Positions 39,686-49,215 of a stretch of DNA of 52,996 nucleotides are shown in pieces. Position numbers and translations under genes: made by a program. The DNA is from Cypionkella sp. (GTDB lineage Bacteria; Pseudomonadota; Alphaproteobacteria; Rhodobacterales; Rhodobacteraceae): the NCBI GenBank assembly GCA_025458525.1, contig JALOSF010000007.1:1-52996 (forward strand), read 5' to 3'. Under the pieces are notes generated by a model. The model worked only from the letters and a program-made list of their open reading frames with translations. It ran no database searches and was not told where the DNA came from. Position 1 is the stretch's first letter; each line of letters begins with the position of its first letter.

Positions 39686-40540
39686 TCACAGCCATTCGCC
39701 CCGGATCATCTGGCGATAGACCGTGCGCAGCCAGCTGTCGCCCTGCGCCTCTGGCGCAAGCCCCCGGCCCTTGAGCAGGCGGAAACTGTCGTCATAGAAC
39801 GGTGAGGACTGATAATTGTAGCCCAGAATGGCCGCGGCCGTCTGCGCCTCGGCGTTGAAGCCCAAGCCCAGATAGGCCTCCACCAGCCGGTGCAAGGCCT
39901 CGGCGGTGTGGGTGGTGGTCTGGAAATCCTGCACGACGGTGCGGAAACGGTTGATCGCCGCCGTATAATTGCGCCGCTTCAGGTAGTAGCGGCCGATTTC
40001 CATTTCCTTGCCCGCCAGATGATCGAAGGCCAGTTCGAACTTGAGCATCGCCGACCGCGCATAGTCGCTGTCAGGATATTGCTCGATCACCGTGCGCATG
40101 CCTTGCAGCGCCTGAAAGGTCAGCCCCTGGTCGCGCCCGACCTCGTCGATCTGGTCGTAATAGGACAGTGCCATCAGATAGGCGGCATAGGGCGCATCGT
40201 CGTCGCCCGGATAGGAATCGAGGAATCGCTGCGCGGTAGAGCGTGCCTCCTCATATTCCCCGGCCTTGTGCTGGCTGAAGGCCTGCATGATCAGCGCGCG
40301 CTTGGACCATTCGGAATAGGGATACAGCCGCTCGACTTCCTGGAAGTAACGGATCGCCTCATCGGGTTTGCCGCCCGCTTCCAACTGCAATTCGCCTTGC
40401 TTGTAGATTTCTTCAGCCGTGAAGCTGTCAAGCGGACGCTCCTGCGTGCCGCCGCCACAAGCTGCCAAGGTCGTGACAACGAGCGCGATGCCCACCCATT
40501 TCGCGCCCGTTTTTGCCAATGCCATCGTCTGTCTATCCAT
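39686..40540 (-). CDS. bamD: Outer membrane assembly lipoprotein BamD
   Basis: A 284-residue lipoprotein of the BAM complex, which inserts beta-barrel proteins. The signal peptide ends in a lipobox (TTLAACGGG), followed by five TPR-like helical repeats (EIYKQGELQLEAGGKPDEAI, SDYARSAMLKFELAF, GRYYLKRRNYTAAINRF and others). ATG 40540 is used; a preceding TTG at 40543 is in frame. It sits between lpxC and recN on the same strand, 113 bases after lpxC. Confidence 0.95.
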   Translation of the reverse strand: MDRQTMALAKTGAKWVGIALVVTTLAACGGGTQERPLDSFTAEEIYKQGELQLEAGGKPDEAIRYFQEVERLYPYSEWSKRALIMQAFSQHKAGEYEEARSTAQRFLDSYPGDDDAPYAAYLMALSYYDQIDEVGRDQGLTFQALQGMRTVIEQYPDSDYARSAMLKFELAFDHLAGKEMEIGRYYLKRRNYTAAINRFRTVVQDFQTTTHTAEALHRLVEAYLGLGFNAEAQTAAAILGYNYQSSPFYDDSFRLLKGRGLAPEAQGDSWLRTVYRQMIRGEWL

Positions 40541-40653
40541 CAAACCACCCGGATCGCGCGCCAGAGGCCGCGCTGACTCCGCCCTGTTGCAGACGTCCTA
40601 GCACAGAAAAATCGGCTGCGCAAAACGCCTTTGCGCGGCAGATCACAACCCTG

Positions 40654-41574
40654 TCAGGCCGTTGCGGGAAGATCGCTGCGATGCACCCCGACGCCGGGCA
40701 ACTTGCCCACGGTCTGCGCGCCGCATTCCACCATGCGCCAGGCGGTCGGGTCGGCAAACAGGGCCCGCAGCAGCCGGTTGGTCATGGCATGGCCTGACCG
40801 CACCCCGGTGTAGCGGCCAAGGATCGGACCGCCCGCCAGATAAAGATCGCCCATCGCATCCAGCATCTTGTGGCGCACGGGTTCATCGGCATAGCGCAGG
40901 CCCCCCGGCGACAATACACGGTCGCCTTCGAACACCACCGCATTGTCCAGCGTGCCGCCCAGCGCAAGCCCCTTGGCGCGCATGGCATCGACATCCGATT
41001 GGCGGCAGAAGGTGCGGCTGTCGGACAACTCACGCACGAATGCGCCGTTCGACAGGTTCAGATGCTTGGCCTGAGATCCGATGGCCGCCTCGTCGAAATG
41101 GATCGAGAAATCGATCTCCAGCATATCTGCCGGGTCAAGCCGGGCCACAGCCTCGCCATCGCGCACCTCGACGGGCTTCAGCACCCGGATGGCGCGCACG
41201 GGGGCGCATTGCTCGATCAGGCCCTTGGCAAGAAATCCTTCGACGAAAGGCACGGCAGAGCCATCAAGGATCGGCACTTCGGGCCCGTCAATCTCGATCA
41301 CCGCATTATGGATGGCACAGCCGGCAAGCGCCGCCATGACATGTTCGATGGTCGAGACCTCTGCCCCGGCCTCATTGCGGATCAATGTGCAAAGCCGAGA
41401 CGGCACCACCTGATCCCAGCGCGCCGCAATCATCACATCGGTCGCGTCCAGATCGACGCGCTTGAACCAGATGCCGTAATCTGCCGAAGCAGGCCGCACC
41501 ACCATGCGCACGGGCGCGCCAGAGTGCAAACCCCGGCCTTCAAACACCACAGCGGATTTCAGCGTATTCTGCAC
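40654..41574 (-). CDS. lpxC: UDP-3-O-acyl-N-acetylglucosamine deacetylase LpxC
   Basis: A 306-residue zinc deacetylase for the committed step of lipid A synthesis. Zinc ligands lie in STIEHVMAAL and VRHKMLDAMGDL (HxxxD); FEGRGLHSG at the N-terminus and DGSAVPFV are also typical. I choose GTG 41574 (MQNTLKSAVVF) with AGGGG at 7 bases, which matches the length and N-terminus of E. coli LpxC; the ATG at 41598 has no binding site. It follows ftsZ, past a terminator, in the dcw region. Confidence 0.95.
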   Translation of the reverse strand: MQNTLKSAVVFEGRGLHSGAPVRMVVRPASADYGIWFKRVDLDATDVMIAARWDQVVPSRLCTLIRNEAGAEVSTIEHVMAALAGCAIHNAVIEIDGPEVPILDGSAVPFVEGFLAKGLIEQCAPVRAIRVLKPVEVRDGEAVARLDPADMLEIDFSIHFDEAAIGSQAKHLNLSNGAFVRELSDSRTFCRQSDVDAMRAKGLALGGTLDNAVVFEGDRVLSPGGLRYADEPVRHKMLDAMGDLYLAGGPILGRYTGVRSGHAMTNRLLRALFADPTAWRMVECGAQTVGKLPGVGVHRSDLPATA

Positions 41575-41714
41575 GGACAGACCCCTAGACCAGTTCATCA
41601 AGAAACGCCGCGCAAGGCAGGCTTGTTCCCTGACAATGAGTTAAGCAGTCACACGCCAAAAGCCAACTCACGGATTATGTCGGGACGCATCAGGCCAAAG
41701 AGAAGCCAAGGCCA

Positions 41715-41753
41715 TGATAAAAAACAAGAAAGCCCGCCAAGGAAGCGGGCTTT
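41715..41753 (-). terminator. Intrinsic terminator after ftsZ
   Basis: On the minus strand AAAGCCCGC (41753-41745) and GCGGGCTTT (41737-41729) form a 9-base stem with a 7-base loop, followed by CTTGTTTTTT. It lies 23 bases after the ftsZ stop and separates ftsZ from lpxC. Confidence 0.9.
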
Positions 41754-41776
41754 CGTGCAATTGTTACAAGCCTGTA

Positions 41777-43426
41777 TCAGTTCGCCTGACGGCGCAGGAA
41801 CGCCGGGATCTCGATCCGCTCCTGATCTGCGCTCATCTCCTGCTCGTCGTCATAGGAGGTGACGGGCGGCTGCTGGCGGCTTGCGGGGGCCGCGCGTTCG
41901 GCGGGCTGCTGGTCGTGACCGCCCCCTGCCATCCGGTTGATCAACGAGCCGATGCCAAAGCGCGGGCGGGCCTGCTCGGCGGGTTTCTGTGCCGCCGGTT
42001 GCGGTGCCGCAGCGGCTGCGGGGCGCGGGGCCTGGGCCGGGCCGCGCGACACTGCGGCTTGCAGACGGGCCAACGCCTCGGGCGACGGGGTGCCGGCGGC
42101 CCGCGGACGCGGCGCGACAAAGGCTGCGGCATCGTCGTTCATCGGAACCGTGCGCGACACCTGGGCTGCGGCAGGCTGCGGGCGATAGGCCGGCTCGGGC
42201 AGCTCGTCCTGCTGCGCAGCGGCCGGGGCGGCATAGGGCGCGCGCTCCACCTGGTCGAACAACTGCGGCTGCTGGGCGGCAACCGGGGCGGGCTGCGGTG
42301 CGGCGGGCTGCGGCGCGGGCGCCTGTGCAACGGGCGCCGGGGCAAAAACCGGCTGCTGCACCGGCTGCTGCACCGGCGCCGGTGCCGGCGCGGTCAGATG
42401 CGACGGCAGCGGCGCCGCCATCGACCGGCGTGCCACCGGCTGATCGGCCTTGGCTTGCGCGACATCGATGCCGGTCGCCACAACCGAAACCCGCAGACGG
42501 CCTTCCATCGTGGTGTCGAGCGTCGAGCCGACGATGATATTGGCGTCCGGGTCCACCTTTTCGCGGATGATGTTCGCGGCCTCGTCCAGCTCAAACAGGG
42601 TCAGATCATAGCCGCCGGTGATGTTGATCAGCACGCCCTTGGCGCCATTCAGGCTGATCTCGTCCAAAAGCGGGTTGGCAATGGCCTTCTCGGCCGCCTG
42701 CACGGCGCGGTCTTCGCCCTCGGCCTCGCCCGTGCCCATCATGGCCTTGCCCATCTCGTCCATCACCGCGCGCACGTCGGCGAAATCGAGGTTGATCAGC
42801 CCCGGGCGCACCATCAGATCGGTCACACCCTTCACGCCCTGATACAGCACATCATCGGCCATGGCGAAGGCTTCGGTAAAAGTGGTGCGTTCGTTGGCCA
42901 GCCGGAACAGGTTCTGGTTGGGGATGATGATCAGCGTATCAACCACCTTTTGCAGCGCCTCGATGCCTTCTTCGGCCTGACGCATCCGCTTGTTGCCCTC
43001 GAACTGGAACGGCTTTGTCACGACACCCACGGTCAGCACGCCCAGCTCACGCGCGGCCTGCGCGATGATCGGGGCAGCGCCCGTGCCGGTGCCGCCGCCC
43101 ATCCCGGCGGTGATAAAGCACATGTGCGCGCCAGCCAGATGATCGACAATCTCCTCGATCGTTTCTTCGGCGGCAGCGGCCCCCACGGTCGGGCGCGCGC
43201 CCGCACCGAGGCCTTCCGTGACCTTGATCCCCATCTGGATCTTGGCGGTCGCCTTGGACTGTTGCAGAGCCTGCGCATCGGTGTTCGCAACCACGAACTC
43301 AACCCCTTCGAGGTTCTGTTCGATCATGTTGTTGACCGCATTGCCGCCCGCCCCACCGACACCGAACACGGTGATGCGGGGCTTCAGCTCTTCGCGCTGC
43401 GCGTTCACGATGAAGTTGAGTGCCAT
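41777..43426 (-). CDS. ftsZ: Cell division protein FtsZ
   Basis: A 549-residue tubulin-like GTPase that forms the division ring. The GTP-binding domain has [14 protein letters not shown], the signature [13 protein letters not shown] and the T7 loop [11 protein letters not shown]. After about residue 320 comes a very long Ala/Pro/Gln linker ([20 protein letters not shown]), making it much longer than the 380-residue norm, as in other Rhodobacterales. The C-terminal peptide [13 protein letters not shown] is the FtsA/ZipA-type interaction tail. ATG 43426 has AGGCGG at 7 bases. A strong terminator lies between ftsA and ftsZ, so it has its own promoter. Confidence 0.97.
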   Translation of the reverse strand: MALNFIVNAQREELKPRITVFGVGGAGGNAVNNMIEQNLEGVEFVVANTDAQALQQSKATAKIQMGIKVTEGLGAGARPTVGAAAAEETIEEIVDHLAGAHMCFITAGMGGGTGTGAAPIIAQAARELGVLTVGVVTKPFQFEGNKRMRQAEEGIEALQKVVDTLIIIPNQNLFRLANERTTFTEAFAMADDVLYQGVKGVTDLMVRPGLINLDFADVRAVMDEMGKAMMGTGEAEGEDRAVQAAEKAIANPLLDEISLNGAKGVLINITGGYDLTLFELDEAANIIREKVDPDANIIVGSTLDTTMEGRLRVSVVATGIDVAQAKADQPVARRSMAAPLPSHLTAPAPAPVQQPVQQPVFAPAPVAQAPAPQPAAPQPAPVAAQQPQLFDQVERAPYAAPAAAQQDELPEPAYRPQPAAAQVSRTVPMNDDAAAFVAPRPRAAGTPSPEALARLQAAVSRGPAQAPRPAAAAAPQPAAQKPAEQARPRFGIGSLINRMAGGGHDQQPAERAAPASRQQPPVTSYDDEQEMSADQERIEIPAFLRRQAN

Positions 43427-43571
43427 TGACTATCCGCCTGTCTTTTGTTGTGCCGCCAGAGGTCTTCTTGCCGCCGCGTGGTTTTTCCGTGTCGGGTGTC
43501 AGGCGTCTGTCCCGGACGCATTGTTTCCCGAATTATCGGTTAGAATATCCACATGGCCGGCGGTCGTCACG

Positions 43572-43612
43572 AAAAAAAGCGCCCAAACCCCACAAAATAT
43601 GGGGTGTTGGGC
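43572..43612 (-). terminator. Strong intrinsic terminator between ftsA and ftsZ
   Basis: On the minus strand GCCCAA-C-ACCCCA (43612-43600) pairs with TGGGGT-TTGGGC (43592-43581), a 12-base stem with one bulge, followed after GC by seven T (43578-43572). It should end the ftsQA transcript. Confidence 0.92.
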
Positions 43613-43655
43613 TGGTATTTCAGCGGGATTTCGCCGCTGACGCAAGATTTGGGGT

Positions 43656-44987
43656 TCACCAGTTGTCTTTGAACCATTTCACCACCCGCTTGAGCGACCG
43701 CGCCGGATAACGCTCGGCGGGAATTTCAAAGTCCCACCATTCGTCTTGCGGATGCGCCGCGAACAGGCACAGCCCCACGGTCGATGAAAACGCGGCCCCC
43801 GTCGCGGCCTGCGGCAGCCCCTGCACCCGCAGCGGGCGGCCCAGACGCACGCGCTGGCCAAGGATGCGGCTGGCCAGCCCGTCAAGCCCGGGGATCTGGC
43901 TTGCGCCCCCCGTCAGCACGATCTGCTGGCTGGGAAGGCTGTCGAAACCGGCGGCATCGAGGCGCGCGCGGACCTCCTCCAGGATCTCCTCGACCCGCGG
44001 GCGCATGATGCCGATCAGCTCGGTCCGGCTGATCTGGCGGCGGTCCTTTTCCCAGTCGCCACTGTCGCCGCCGACCTCGATCATCTCGCGGTCGTCCATC
44101 CCGGTGGCCTGCACGCCACCATGCTTGGTCTTGATCCGTTCCGCCACCGCCAGCGGCACCATCAGGCCCTTGGAAATGTCGCTGGTGACATGATCCCCGC
44201 CCATGCGCACCGCATCGGCATAGATCATGTGCTTCTTGATGAAGACCGAAATCCCGGTGGACCCGCCGCCCATGTCGATACAGGCGGCCCCCAGTTCCTG
44301 CTCGTCCTCGACCAGCGCGGAAATGCCCGAGACATAGGCCGAGGACGCAAGCCCCGCCAGTTCCAGATCACAGCGCTGGATGCAGTGCAGGATGTTCTGC
44401 ACCACCGTGCCGTCGATCGACAGAAGATGCATGTCAGTGGCCAGACGGTTTCCGATCTGCCCGCGCGGATCGCCAAGGCCAGAGCGGTGGTCCAGCGCGA
44501 AGTTCACCGGCTGCGCGTGCAACACCTCGCGCCCCTGCCCGATGTCGGGCACGTCACAGGCCGCCAGCACCCGGGCCACATCCTGTTCGGTGACGACCGA
44601 GTCTTCCAGATCGATCTCGCCCGCAAGGCCATAGCTGCGCGGCTCGGCGCCCGAAAAGCAGGCGATCACATGATCGACCCGCACATTGGCCATCTTTTGC
44701 GCGGCCTGCACCGCGGTGCGCACCGCCCGCTCGGTTTCGGCCATCACCGCGATTTCGCCAAAGCGCACGCCGCGTGACCGCGTGGTTGCCGCGCCGATCA
44801 CCCGGAACGACGACTGGCCCGCCATCGGCCCCACGGTATCATCGCCAAGACTGTCCGACCCGTCAAAGCGCAGGATCAGACAAGCGATCTTCGATGTGCC
44901 GATATCCAGAATCGCAATGACGCCGCGTTGCATCGCGGCGCGGCGCATGTTCCTCATGGCGCGTTGCGCCTGATAGAGATCGGTCAT
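43656..44987 (-). CDS. ftsA: Cell division protein FtsA
   Basis: A 443-residue actin-fold ATPase that anchors FtsZ to the membrane. IAILDIGTSKIACLIL is the phosphate-1 motif; CIDMGGGSTGISVF phosphate-2; QQIVLTGGASQIPGLDGLA the adenosine motif; the C-terminal SLKRVVKWFKDNW is the amphipathic membrane helix. ATG 44987 overlaps the ftsQ stop by four bases. The terminator downstream separates it from ftsZ. Confidence 0.96.
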   Translation of the reverse strand: MTDLYQAQRAMRNMRRAAMQRGVIAILDIGTSKIACLILRFDGSDSLGDDTVGPMAGQSSFRVIGAATTRSRGVRFGEIAVMAETERAVRTAVQAAQKMANVRVDHVIACFSGAEPRSYGLAGEIDLEDSVVTEQDVARVLAACDVPDIGQGREVLHAQPVNFALDHRSGLGDPRGQIGNRLATDMHLLSIDGTVVQNILHCIQRCDLELAGLASSAYVSGISALVEDEQELGAACIDMGGGSTGISVFIKKHMIYADAVRMGGDHVTSDISKGLMVPLAVAERIKTKHGGVQATGMDDREMIEVGGDSGDWEKDRRQISRTELIGIMRPRVEEILEEVRARLDAAGFDSLPSQQIVLTGGASQIPGLDGLASRILGQRVRLGRPLRVQGLPQAATGAAFSSTVGLCLFAAHPQDEWWDFEIPAERYPARSLKRVVKWFKDNW

Positions 44988-45934
44988 AGCTGGCTCCCGC
45001 TGGTGTCGATGCCCTGGGACTGGCGCAGCTGGTTCAGCGCGTAAGGCGCCAGCCGCAACACAGGGCGGTGATCGGTTCGAAGGTCCACGGTCAGAATGTC
45101 GCGACCCAGAAGATCGCCCGCCTGATGCAGGGCGATCAGCCGCTCGATGGCGGCAATCGGTTTGTCCTGTGGCAGCAGGATGCGCTGGTTGCGGTCCAGA
45201 ACCACATCCCAGCGCCGCTCGCCCACCCGCACCAGACCGCGCAGCCGGTCCTGGATCGGGCGCGCCGCGGCAAAAAGCGCCAGCGCCTCGGCGGTCACGC
45301 TGTCGGCCCCATCCCCGGCGATGATCGGCAGATCGGGCCGGTCGGTGCGCGCGGCCAGGCTGGCCACACGGTGCCCGGTGGCATCCAGCATCTCGATCCC
45401 GGTTTCGGTGCGCCACAGCACAACGGGCACCCGTTCGGTGATCGCCACCTCCAGCACCCCGCCCGAGCGCACGATGAGATCGGCACGCGCCACGGCGTCC
45501 AGTTCCTGAATCCGCGCGCGCGCCGCCTCCAGATCGATGTCGAACGAGGATTGCGGCAGCTTGATATCAAGCCGCGCCCGCACCGCATCGGCCAGTTCGG
45601 GCGAGGCGCCAACCACAGACACCAGCCCCACCATGAATTCGGGGCGGTTCTCGAACTTGGTGCGGATTTCGGCGATGCCGCCGGAAATCATCTCGCGCCG
45701 GTCCTGATCGGCCAAGAAAATCCCGACCGTCGCCGCCAGAACGAACCCCGGCACCCCGACACGGAACATGACGCGAAACACCGGCGTCAGCCAAAGCCGC
45801 TGCATGCGGTATTGCCATTTCGACGGTGCCGGATCGCGGCGCAGCAATCCGGGTGCCGCCCCGCGCGCGGCCTCGGCGCGTGGCGTGTCATAGCGCGGCA
45901 TGTCATGCCGAGGGGGGGCGCTCAGCGGTCGCAT
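44984..45934 (-). CDS. ftsQ: Cell division protein FtsQ
   Basis: A 316-residue bitopic membrane protein of the divisome. A cytoplasmic tail of about 65 residues ([20 protein letters not shown]) precedes one membrane helix ([15 protein letters not shown]); the POTRA domain begins with [20 protein letters not shown], and the beta domain has [23 protein letters not shown] 45934 has GGAGG at 7 bases and overlaps the ddl 3' end by 13 bases; its stop overlaps ftsA. Confidence 0.94.
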   Translation of the reverse strand: MRPLSAPPRHDMPRYDTPRAEAARGAAPGLLRRDPAPSKWQYRMQRLWLTPVFRVMFRVGVPGFVLAATVGIFLADQDRREMISGGIAEIRTKFENRPEFMVGLVSVVGASPELADAVRARLDIKLPQSSFDIDLEAARARIQELDAVARADLIVRSGGVLEVAITERVPVVLWRTETGIEMLDATGHRVASLAARTDRPDLPIIAGDGADSVTAEALALFAAARPIQDRLRGLVRVGERRWDVVLDRNQRILLPQDKPIAAIERLIALHQAGDLLGRDILTVDLRTDHRPVLRLAPYALNQLRQSQGIDTSGSQL

Positions 45935-46839
45935 GACGCATCCTCCACGATCCAGCGGCACAGATCGGGAAAGCTGTAGCCCACATGCGCCGCCTGTTCC
46001 GGCGACAGCGAGGTGGGCGTCATCCCCGGCTGGGTATTCGTCTCGAGCAGGATCAGCCCGGCCAGCCCCTTGCTTTCGTCCCAGCGGAAATCGGTGCGGC
46101 TCAGCCCGCGGCACCCCAGCGCCCGGTGCGCGCGCAAGGCGTAATCCAGACAGGCCGCCTCGATCTCGGCCGGGATCTGCGCGGGCACCACATGGCGGCT
46201 GCCGCCCGGCTTGTATTTGGCATCGTAATCATACCAGCCGTCGGTGATGATGTCGGTCACGCACAGCGCGCGGTCCCCCATCACGCTGACGGTGAATTCG
46301 CGGCCCGGAATATAGTCCTCGACCATCACCTGCGCGGGCATCTGCGCGGCCAGACGCGGCGCATTGCTGCCCGGATGCACCAGATAAACCCCAACCGACG
46401 AGCCTTCGGCATTGGGCTTGACCACATAGGGTGGCGGCAGCACATGCCCCGCCTCGACCGCCTCGCGCGCAACGATCACGCTTTGCGCGACCGGCAGGCC
46501 GACGGCGCGGTAAACCTCTTTGCTGCGCTGCTTGTCCATCGCAAGCGCAGAGGCAAGAACGCCCGAATGGGTATAGGGAATGCGCAGCCATTCCAGCAGG
46601 CCCTGCACACAGCCATCTTCGCCCCAGCGGCCATGAAGCGCGTTGAACACGACCTCGGGTTTGATGTCGGCCAGACGTGCGGGCAGATCCGGGCCGGCAT
46701 CGACCTCGATCACCTCATACCCCGCCTCGCGCAGCGCCGCAGCACAGGACTTGCCTGTGGACAGGGAAACCTCCCGCTCTGCGGAAAGCCCACCCATTAT
46801 GACCGCCACGCGGGACACCCTGCCAGATGCACCCGCCAT
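45922..46839 (-). CDS. ddl: D-alanine--D-alanine ligase
   Basis: A 305-residue ATP-grasp ligase joining two D-alanines for peptidoglycan precursors. Visible are [36 protein letters not shown], the ATP loop [23 protein letters not shown] and the metal site [17 protein letters not shown] 46839 follows GAGAGG. It lies between murB (59-base gap) and ftsQ (13-base overlap). Confidence 0.96.
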   Translation of the reverse strand: MAGASGRVSRVAVIMGGLSAEREVSLSTGKSCAAALREAGYEVIEVDAGPDLPARLADIKPEVVFNALHGRWGEDGCVQGLLEWLRIPYTHSGVLASALAMDKQRSKEVYRAVGLPVAQSVIVAREAVEAGHVLPPPYVVKPNAEGSSVGVYLVHPGSNAPRLAAQMPAQVMVEDYIPGREFTVSVMGDRALCVTDIITDGWYDYDAKYKPGGSRHVVPAQIPAEIEAACLDYALRAHRALGCRGLSRTDFRWDESKGLAGLILLETNTQPGMTPTSLSPEQAAHVGYSFPDLCRWIVEDASCDR

Positions 46840-46898
46840 TTACTGCCTCTCGGGCCACGTTGGACCCTTATTCTTGTTATATTGCCGCTGGTTGGGCG

Positions 46899-47819
46899 TT
46901 ACGCTTCGCCAACGCGCATGATTTCCCACTCTAGCGTGATCCCGCTGGTTTGGAAAACCCTTTTTCGCACCTCCTCGCCCAGATTTTCCAGATCCGCGGC
47001 AGTGGCGCCACCTGTGTTGATCAGGAAATTGGAATGCATCTGGCTCATCTGCGCGCCGCCCCGTGTGGCGCCGCGCATTCCGGCGTCATCGATGACTTTC
47101 CAGGCTTTCAACTCGTGGCTGTCATCGGCCCGCCCGGTCGAGGAATGGCCGACGGGATTGCGAAAGGTTGATCCGGCGCTGCGCTCCTTGGTAGGTTGGG
47201 TCGCGTCGCGCTTGGCGATCTGCTCCTCCATCCGGGCCGCCAATGCCTCGGGAGCGCCCGGCGCCGCCCGGAACCGTGCCGAGACGATCACCGCGCCGTC
47301 GGGCAGGTCGGATTGCCGATAGCGCAGGTTCAGCGCAGAGGCGGGCCAGTCCTCGACCCGCCCGCTGCGCAGGACCACGCGCACGCTTTCCAGCACATCC
47401 GCGACATAGGCGCCGTAGCAGCCCGCGTTCATCCGCACCGCACCACCGATGCTGCCCGGAATGGTGCGCAAGAAGGTCAGATCCAGCCCCGCCTCGGCGG
47501 CGCGCCGGGCGACATGCGCATCCAGTGCCGCCGCCCCGGCGGTGACGGTGTTGCCGTCGATGGCGATCTGGTTGAAGCCGCGCCCCAGACGGATCACCAC
47601 GGCGCGCAACCCGCCATCGCGCACGATCAGGTTGCTGCCCACCCCCATCGGAAACACCGCCACATCGGCGGGCAAAGCGGCCAGAAACGCCGCAAGATCG
47701 GCTTCGTCGGCGGGCTGAAACAGCCAATCCGCAGGTCCGCCGACCCGCAGCCAGGTCAGGTCGGCCAAGGGCCGGTCAGGGGTAAGGGTGCCGCGGGGGG
47801 TGGGAAGGATGTGGCGCAT
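46899..47819 (-). CDS. murB: UDP-N-acetylenolpyruvoylglucosamine reductase MurB
   Basis: A 306-residue FAD enzyme completing UDP-MurNAc. [20 protein letters not shown] opens the FAD domain, with [33 protein letters not shown], and the catalytic Ser in [32 protein letters not shown] is the C-terminal block. ATG 47819 begins [13 protein letters not shown]-rich hairpin lies before it. In relatives murB follows the DUF2484 gene closely; here two extra genes intervene. Confidence 0.95.
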   Translation of the reverse strand: MRHILPTPRGTLTPDRPLADLTWLRVGGPADWLFQPADEADLAAFLAALPADVAVFPMGVGSNLIVRDGGLRAVVIRLGRGFNQIAIDGNTVTAGAAALDAHVARRAAEAGLDLTFLRTIPGSIGGAVRMNAGCYGAYVADVLESVRVVLRSGRVEDWPASALNLRYRQSDLPDGAVIVSARFRAAPGAPEALAARMEEQIAKRDATQPTKERSAGSTFRNPVGHSSTGRADDSHELKAWKVIDDAGMRGATRGGAQMSQMHSNFLINTGGATAADLENLGEEVRKRVFQTSGITLEWEIMRVGEA

Positions 47820-47897
47820 GATGCCCCTTGCTATCCGGCCTGCCCCCGGAAAGGCAAGTCCACCCCGCCGCCGCAATGCAAAAGGGAGGCATGCAAA

Positions 47898-47927
47898 GGG
47901 GCGGGCGCCGATCACAGCGCCCGCCCC
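47898..47927 (-). terminator. Perfect hairpin after the PRC-barrel gene
   Basis: GGGGCGGGCGC (47898-47908) and GCGCCCGCCCC (47917-47927) form an 11-base stem with an 8-base loop. On the minus strand it follows the PRC-barrel gene by 39 bases and precedes murB; only TTTG follows, so the T-run is short. Confidence 0.65.
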
Positions 47928-47966
47928 GACATGCCACGCGCGCCCTGTGTCAGAGCAGCGCGGCGG

Positions 47967-48350
47967 TCACATCCAATAGGGCGCCACGCCGTAATGCTCG
48001 TGACTGCGCTTCTGCCAGTCACGGTCGTTGCGCCATGTTTCTTCCTGCTTCGGGGCGGCTTCCAGCTGTTCCTTGGTCAGGTCGGTGACATAGCCGTCGC
48101 GGGCCGCGTCATACGTCAGCTTGGCAAAGGGAATGGCATGATGATCGCTGCCAATTCCCAGGAAACCGCCGAATTGCAACACGCCATAGACCGTGCGCCC
48201 GGTCGCGGTGTCGATCATCACGTCGTCGATATGGCCAAGCTCATCGCCCGCCGGGCTATAGACCCGGGTGCCCTGTATCGACTTGCCGGAAATCAACGCG
48301 GCCCCCTTGGGCATGGTCGAGGTCTGCTGGGCAAAAGATGTCGTCTGCAT
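47967..48350 (-). CDS. PRC-barrel domain protein
   Basis: A 127-residue protein with one PRC-barrel: GKSIQGTRVYSPAGDELGHI, DDVMIDTATGRTVYGVLQFG and GIGSDHHAIPFAKLTYD. Such proteins are small-barrel adaptors in RNA maturation, photosynthesis or envelope stress. The C-terminal tail (HEHYGVAPYWM) is aromatic-rich. ATG 48350 has GGAG at 7 bases. It is inserted in the dcw cluster between murB and the DUF2484 gene, divergent from a small membrane gene. Role unknown. Confidence 0.82.
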   Translation of the reverse strand: MQTTSFAQQTSTMPKGAALISGKSIQGTRVYSPAGDELGHIDDVMIDTATGRTVYGVLQFGGFLGIGSDHHAIPFAKLTYDAARDGYVTDLTKEQLEAAPKQEETWRNDRDWQKRSHEHYGVAPYWM

Positions 48351-48565
48351 GGTTCGCTCCTCCGATCTGGGCAAGGCCGTGGCCAGGCTGGCCGATGCCT
48401 TGCGTGATGCAGGGTCAACGCGGCGGCAGGCCCTCAGGTTCCGGTCCGCGGCAGGCGCGACCCCCCGCCCCTCGGCCATATCCGGCCGAGGAACCAAGCG
48501 AGCCCGTCGGCGTTGCACATGGGATGACCGGGCAGCCCTGCCCTGCACAGCGAAAGGATGCCAAG

Positions 48566-48865
48566 ATGCGCTTTCCCTATTTGCGCTCCACCATCGTGCC
48601 CCTCGCGGTTGGCTGCTGTGCCGGCGTGGTGATCGTTGCGGGGCTGGCGGCGGGTCTTTACGGATGGCCGCTGTTTGCCGCCGCCTTGGGCATCGGTCTG
48701 GCAACCGGGGTACCGCTCGGGCTGTGGGCCGTTGGTCGCATGCGAGGCACGGACCCGCTGCTTCGCCCCGAAAGCGCGACGATGGACCCGACCTCTGCCC
48801 GTCGCGCGGTCAACCCCGCGCAGGCGGCGCCCTATCCGCCCGCCACGGATCAGGGGCGCGGCTGA
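48566..48865 (+). CDS. Small membrane protein (hypothetical)
   Basis: A 99-residue protein with two hydrophobic segments (VPLAVGCCAGVVIVAGLAAG and LFAAALGIGLATGVPLGLWA) and a Pro-rich polar tail. ATG 48566 follows AAAGGA at 7 bases. It is on the plus strand against the dcw direction, ends 4 bases before the convergent DUF2484 gene, and is divergent from the PRC-barrel gene. I do not recognise a family. Confidence 0.6.
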   Translation: MRFPYLRSTIVPLAVGCCAGVVIVAGLAAGLYGWPLFAAALGIGLATGVPLGLWAVGRMRGTDPLLRPESATMDPTSARRAVNPAQAAPYPPATDQGRG

Positions 48866-48869
48866 CGTT

Positions 48870-49127
48870 TTACTCTGCCGAGGGGCCGGTCTTGCCCTTG
48901 GCCCAGCGCCACAGATGGATCAGCGGCCAACGCAGGACCGAGGCCCCCGCCGCAAGGATCAACATGCCCCAGATCGGCCCACTTTGCACCGTGACCCACC
49001 CCAAAAGCGGGATGCCGATCGCGATCAGCACATAGGCCGCGCGCCAATGGTGGTCGCGGCTGGGCAGCATCGCGATCACATTGGCCACCACCAACCACAA
49101 AAGCGCCGCCGTCAACGCCGAGGTCAT
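48870..49127 (-). CDS. DUF2484 membrane protein
   Basis: An 85-residue protein with three hydrophobic stretches; ALLWLVVANVIAMLPSRDHHWR and AYVLIAIGIPLLGWVTVQSGP are the DUF2484 landmarks. The family is found in Rhodobacterales, regularly between murC and murB, as here. ATG 49127 is chosen over longer in-frame starts because the extra 55 residues are basic and unlike the family. Function unknown, probably envelope-related. Confidence 0.8.
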   Translation of the reverse strand: MTSALTAALLWLVVANVIAMLPSRDHHWRAAYVLIAIGIPLLGWVTVQSGPIWGMLILAAGASVLRWPLIHLWRWAKGKTGPSAE

Positions 49128-49215
49128 GACAACGCCCCCGAAGCGCCGGTCGGGCGCAAAGGTTTGCACGACAGTCGGGCCGCTTGTGCCCGCGATCCTT
49201 CTGGTGCGGTTCCGG

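Noticed and set aside
41714-43429. Plus-strand open frame (571 residues) opposite ftsZ
   Set aside because: Arg/Gly/His-rich antisense translation of ftsZ.
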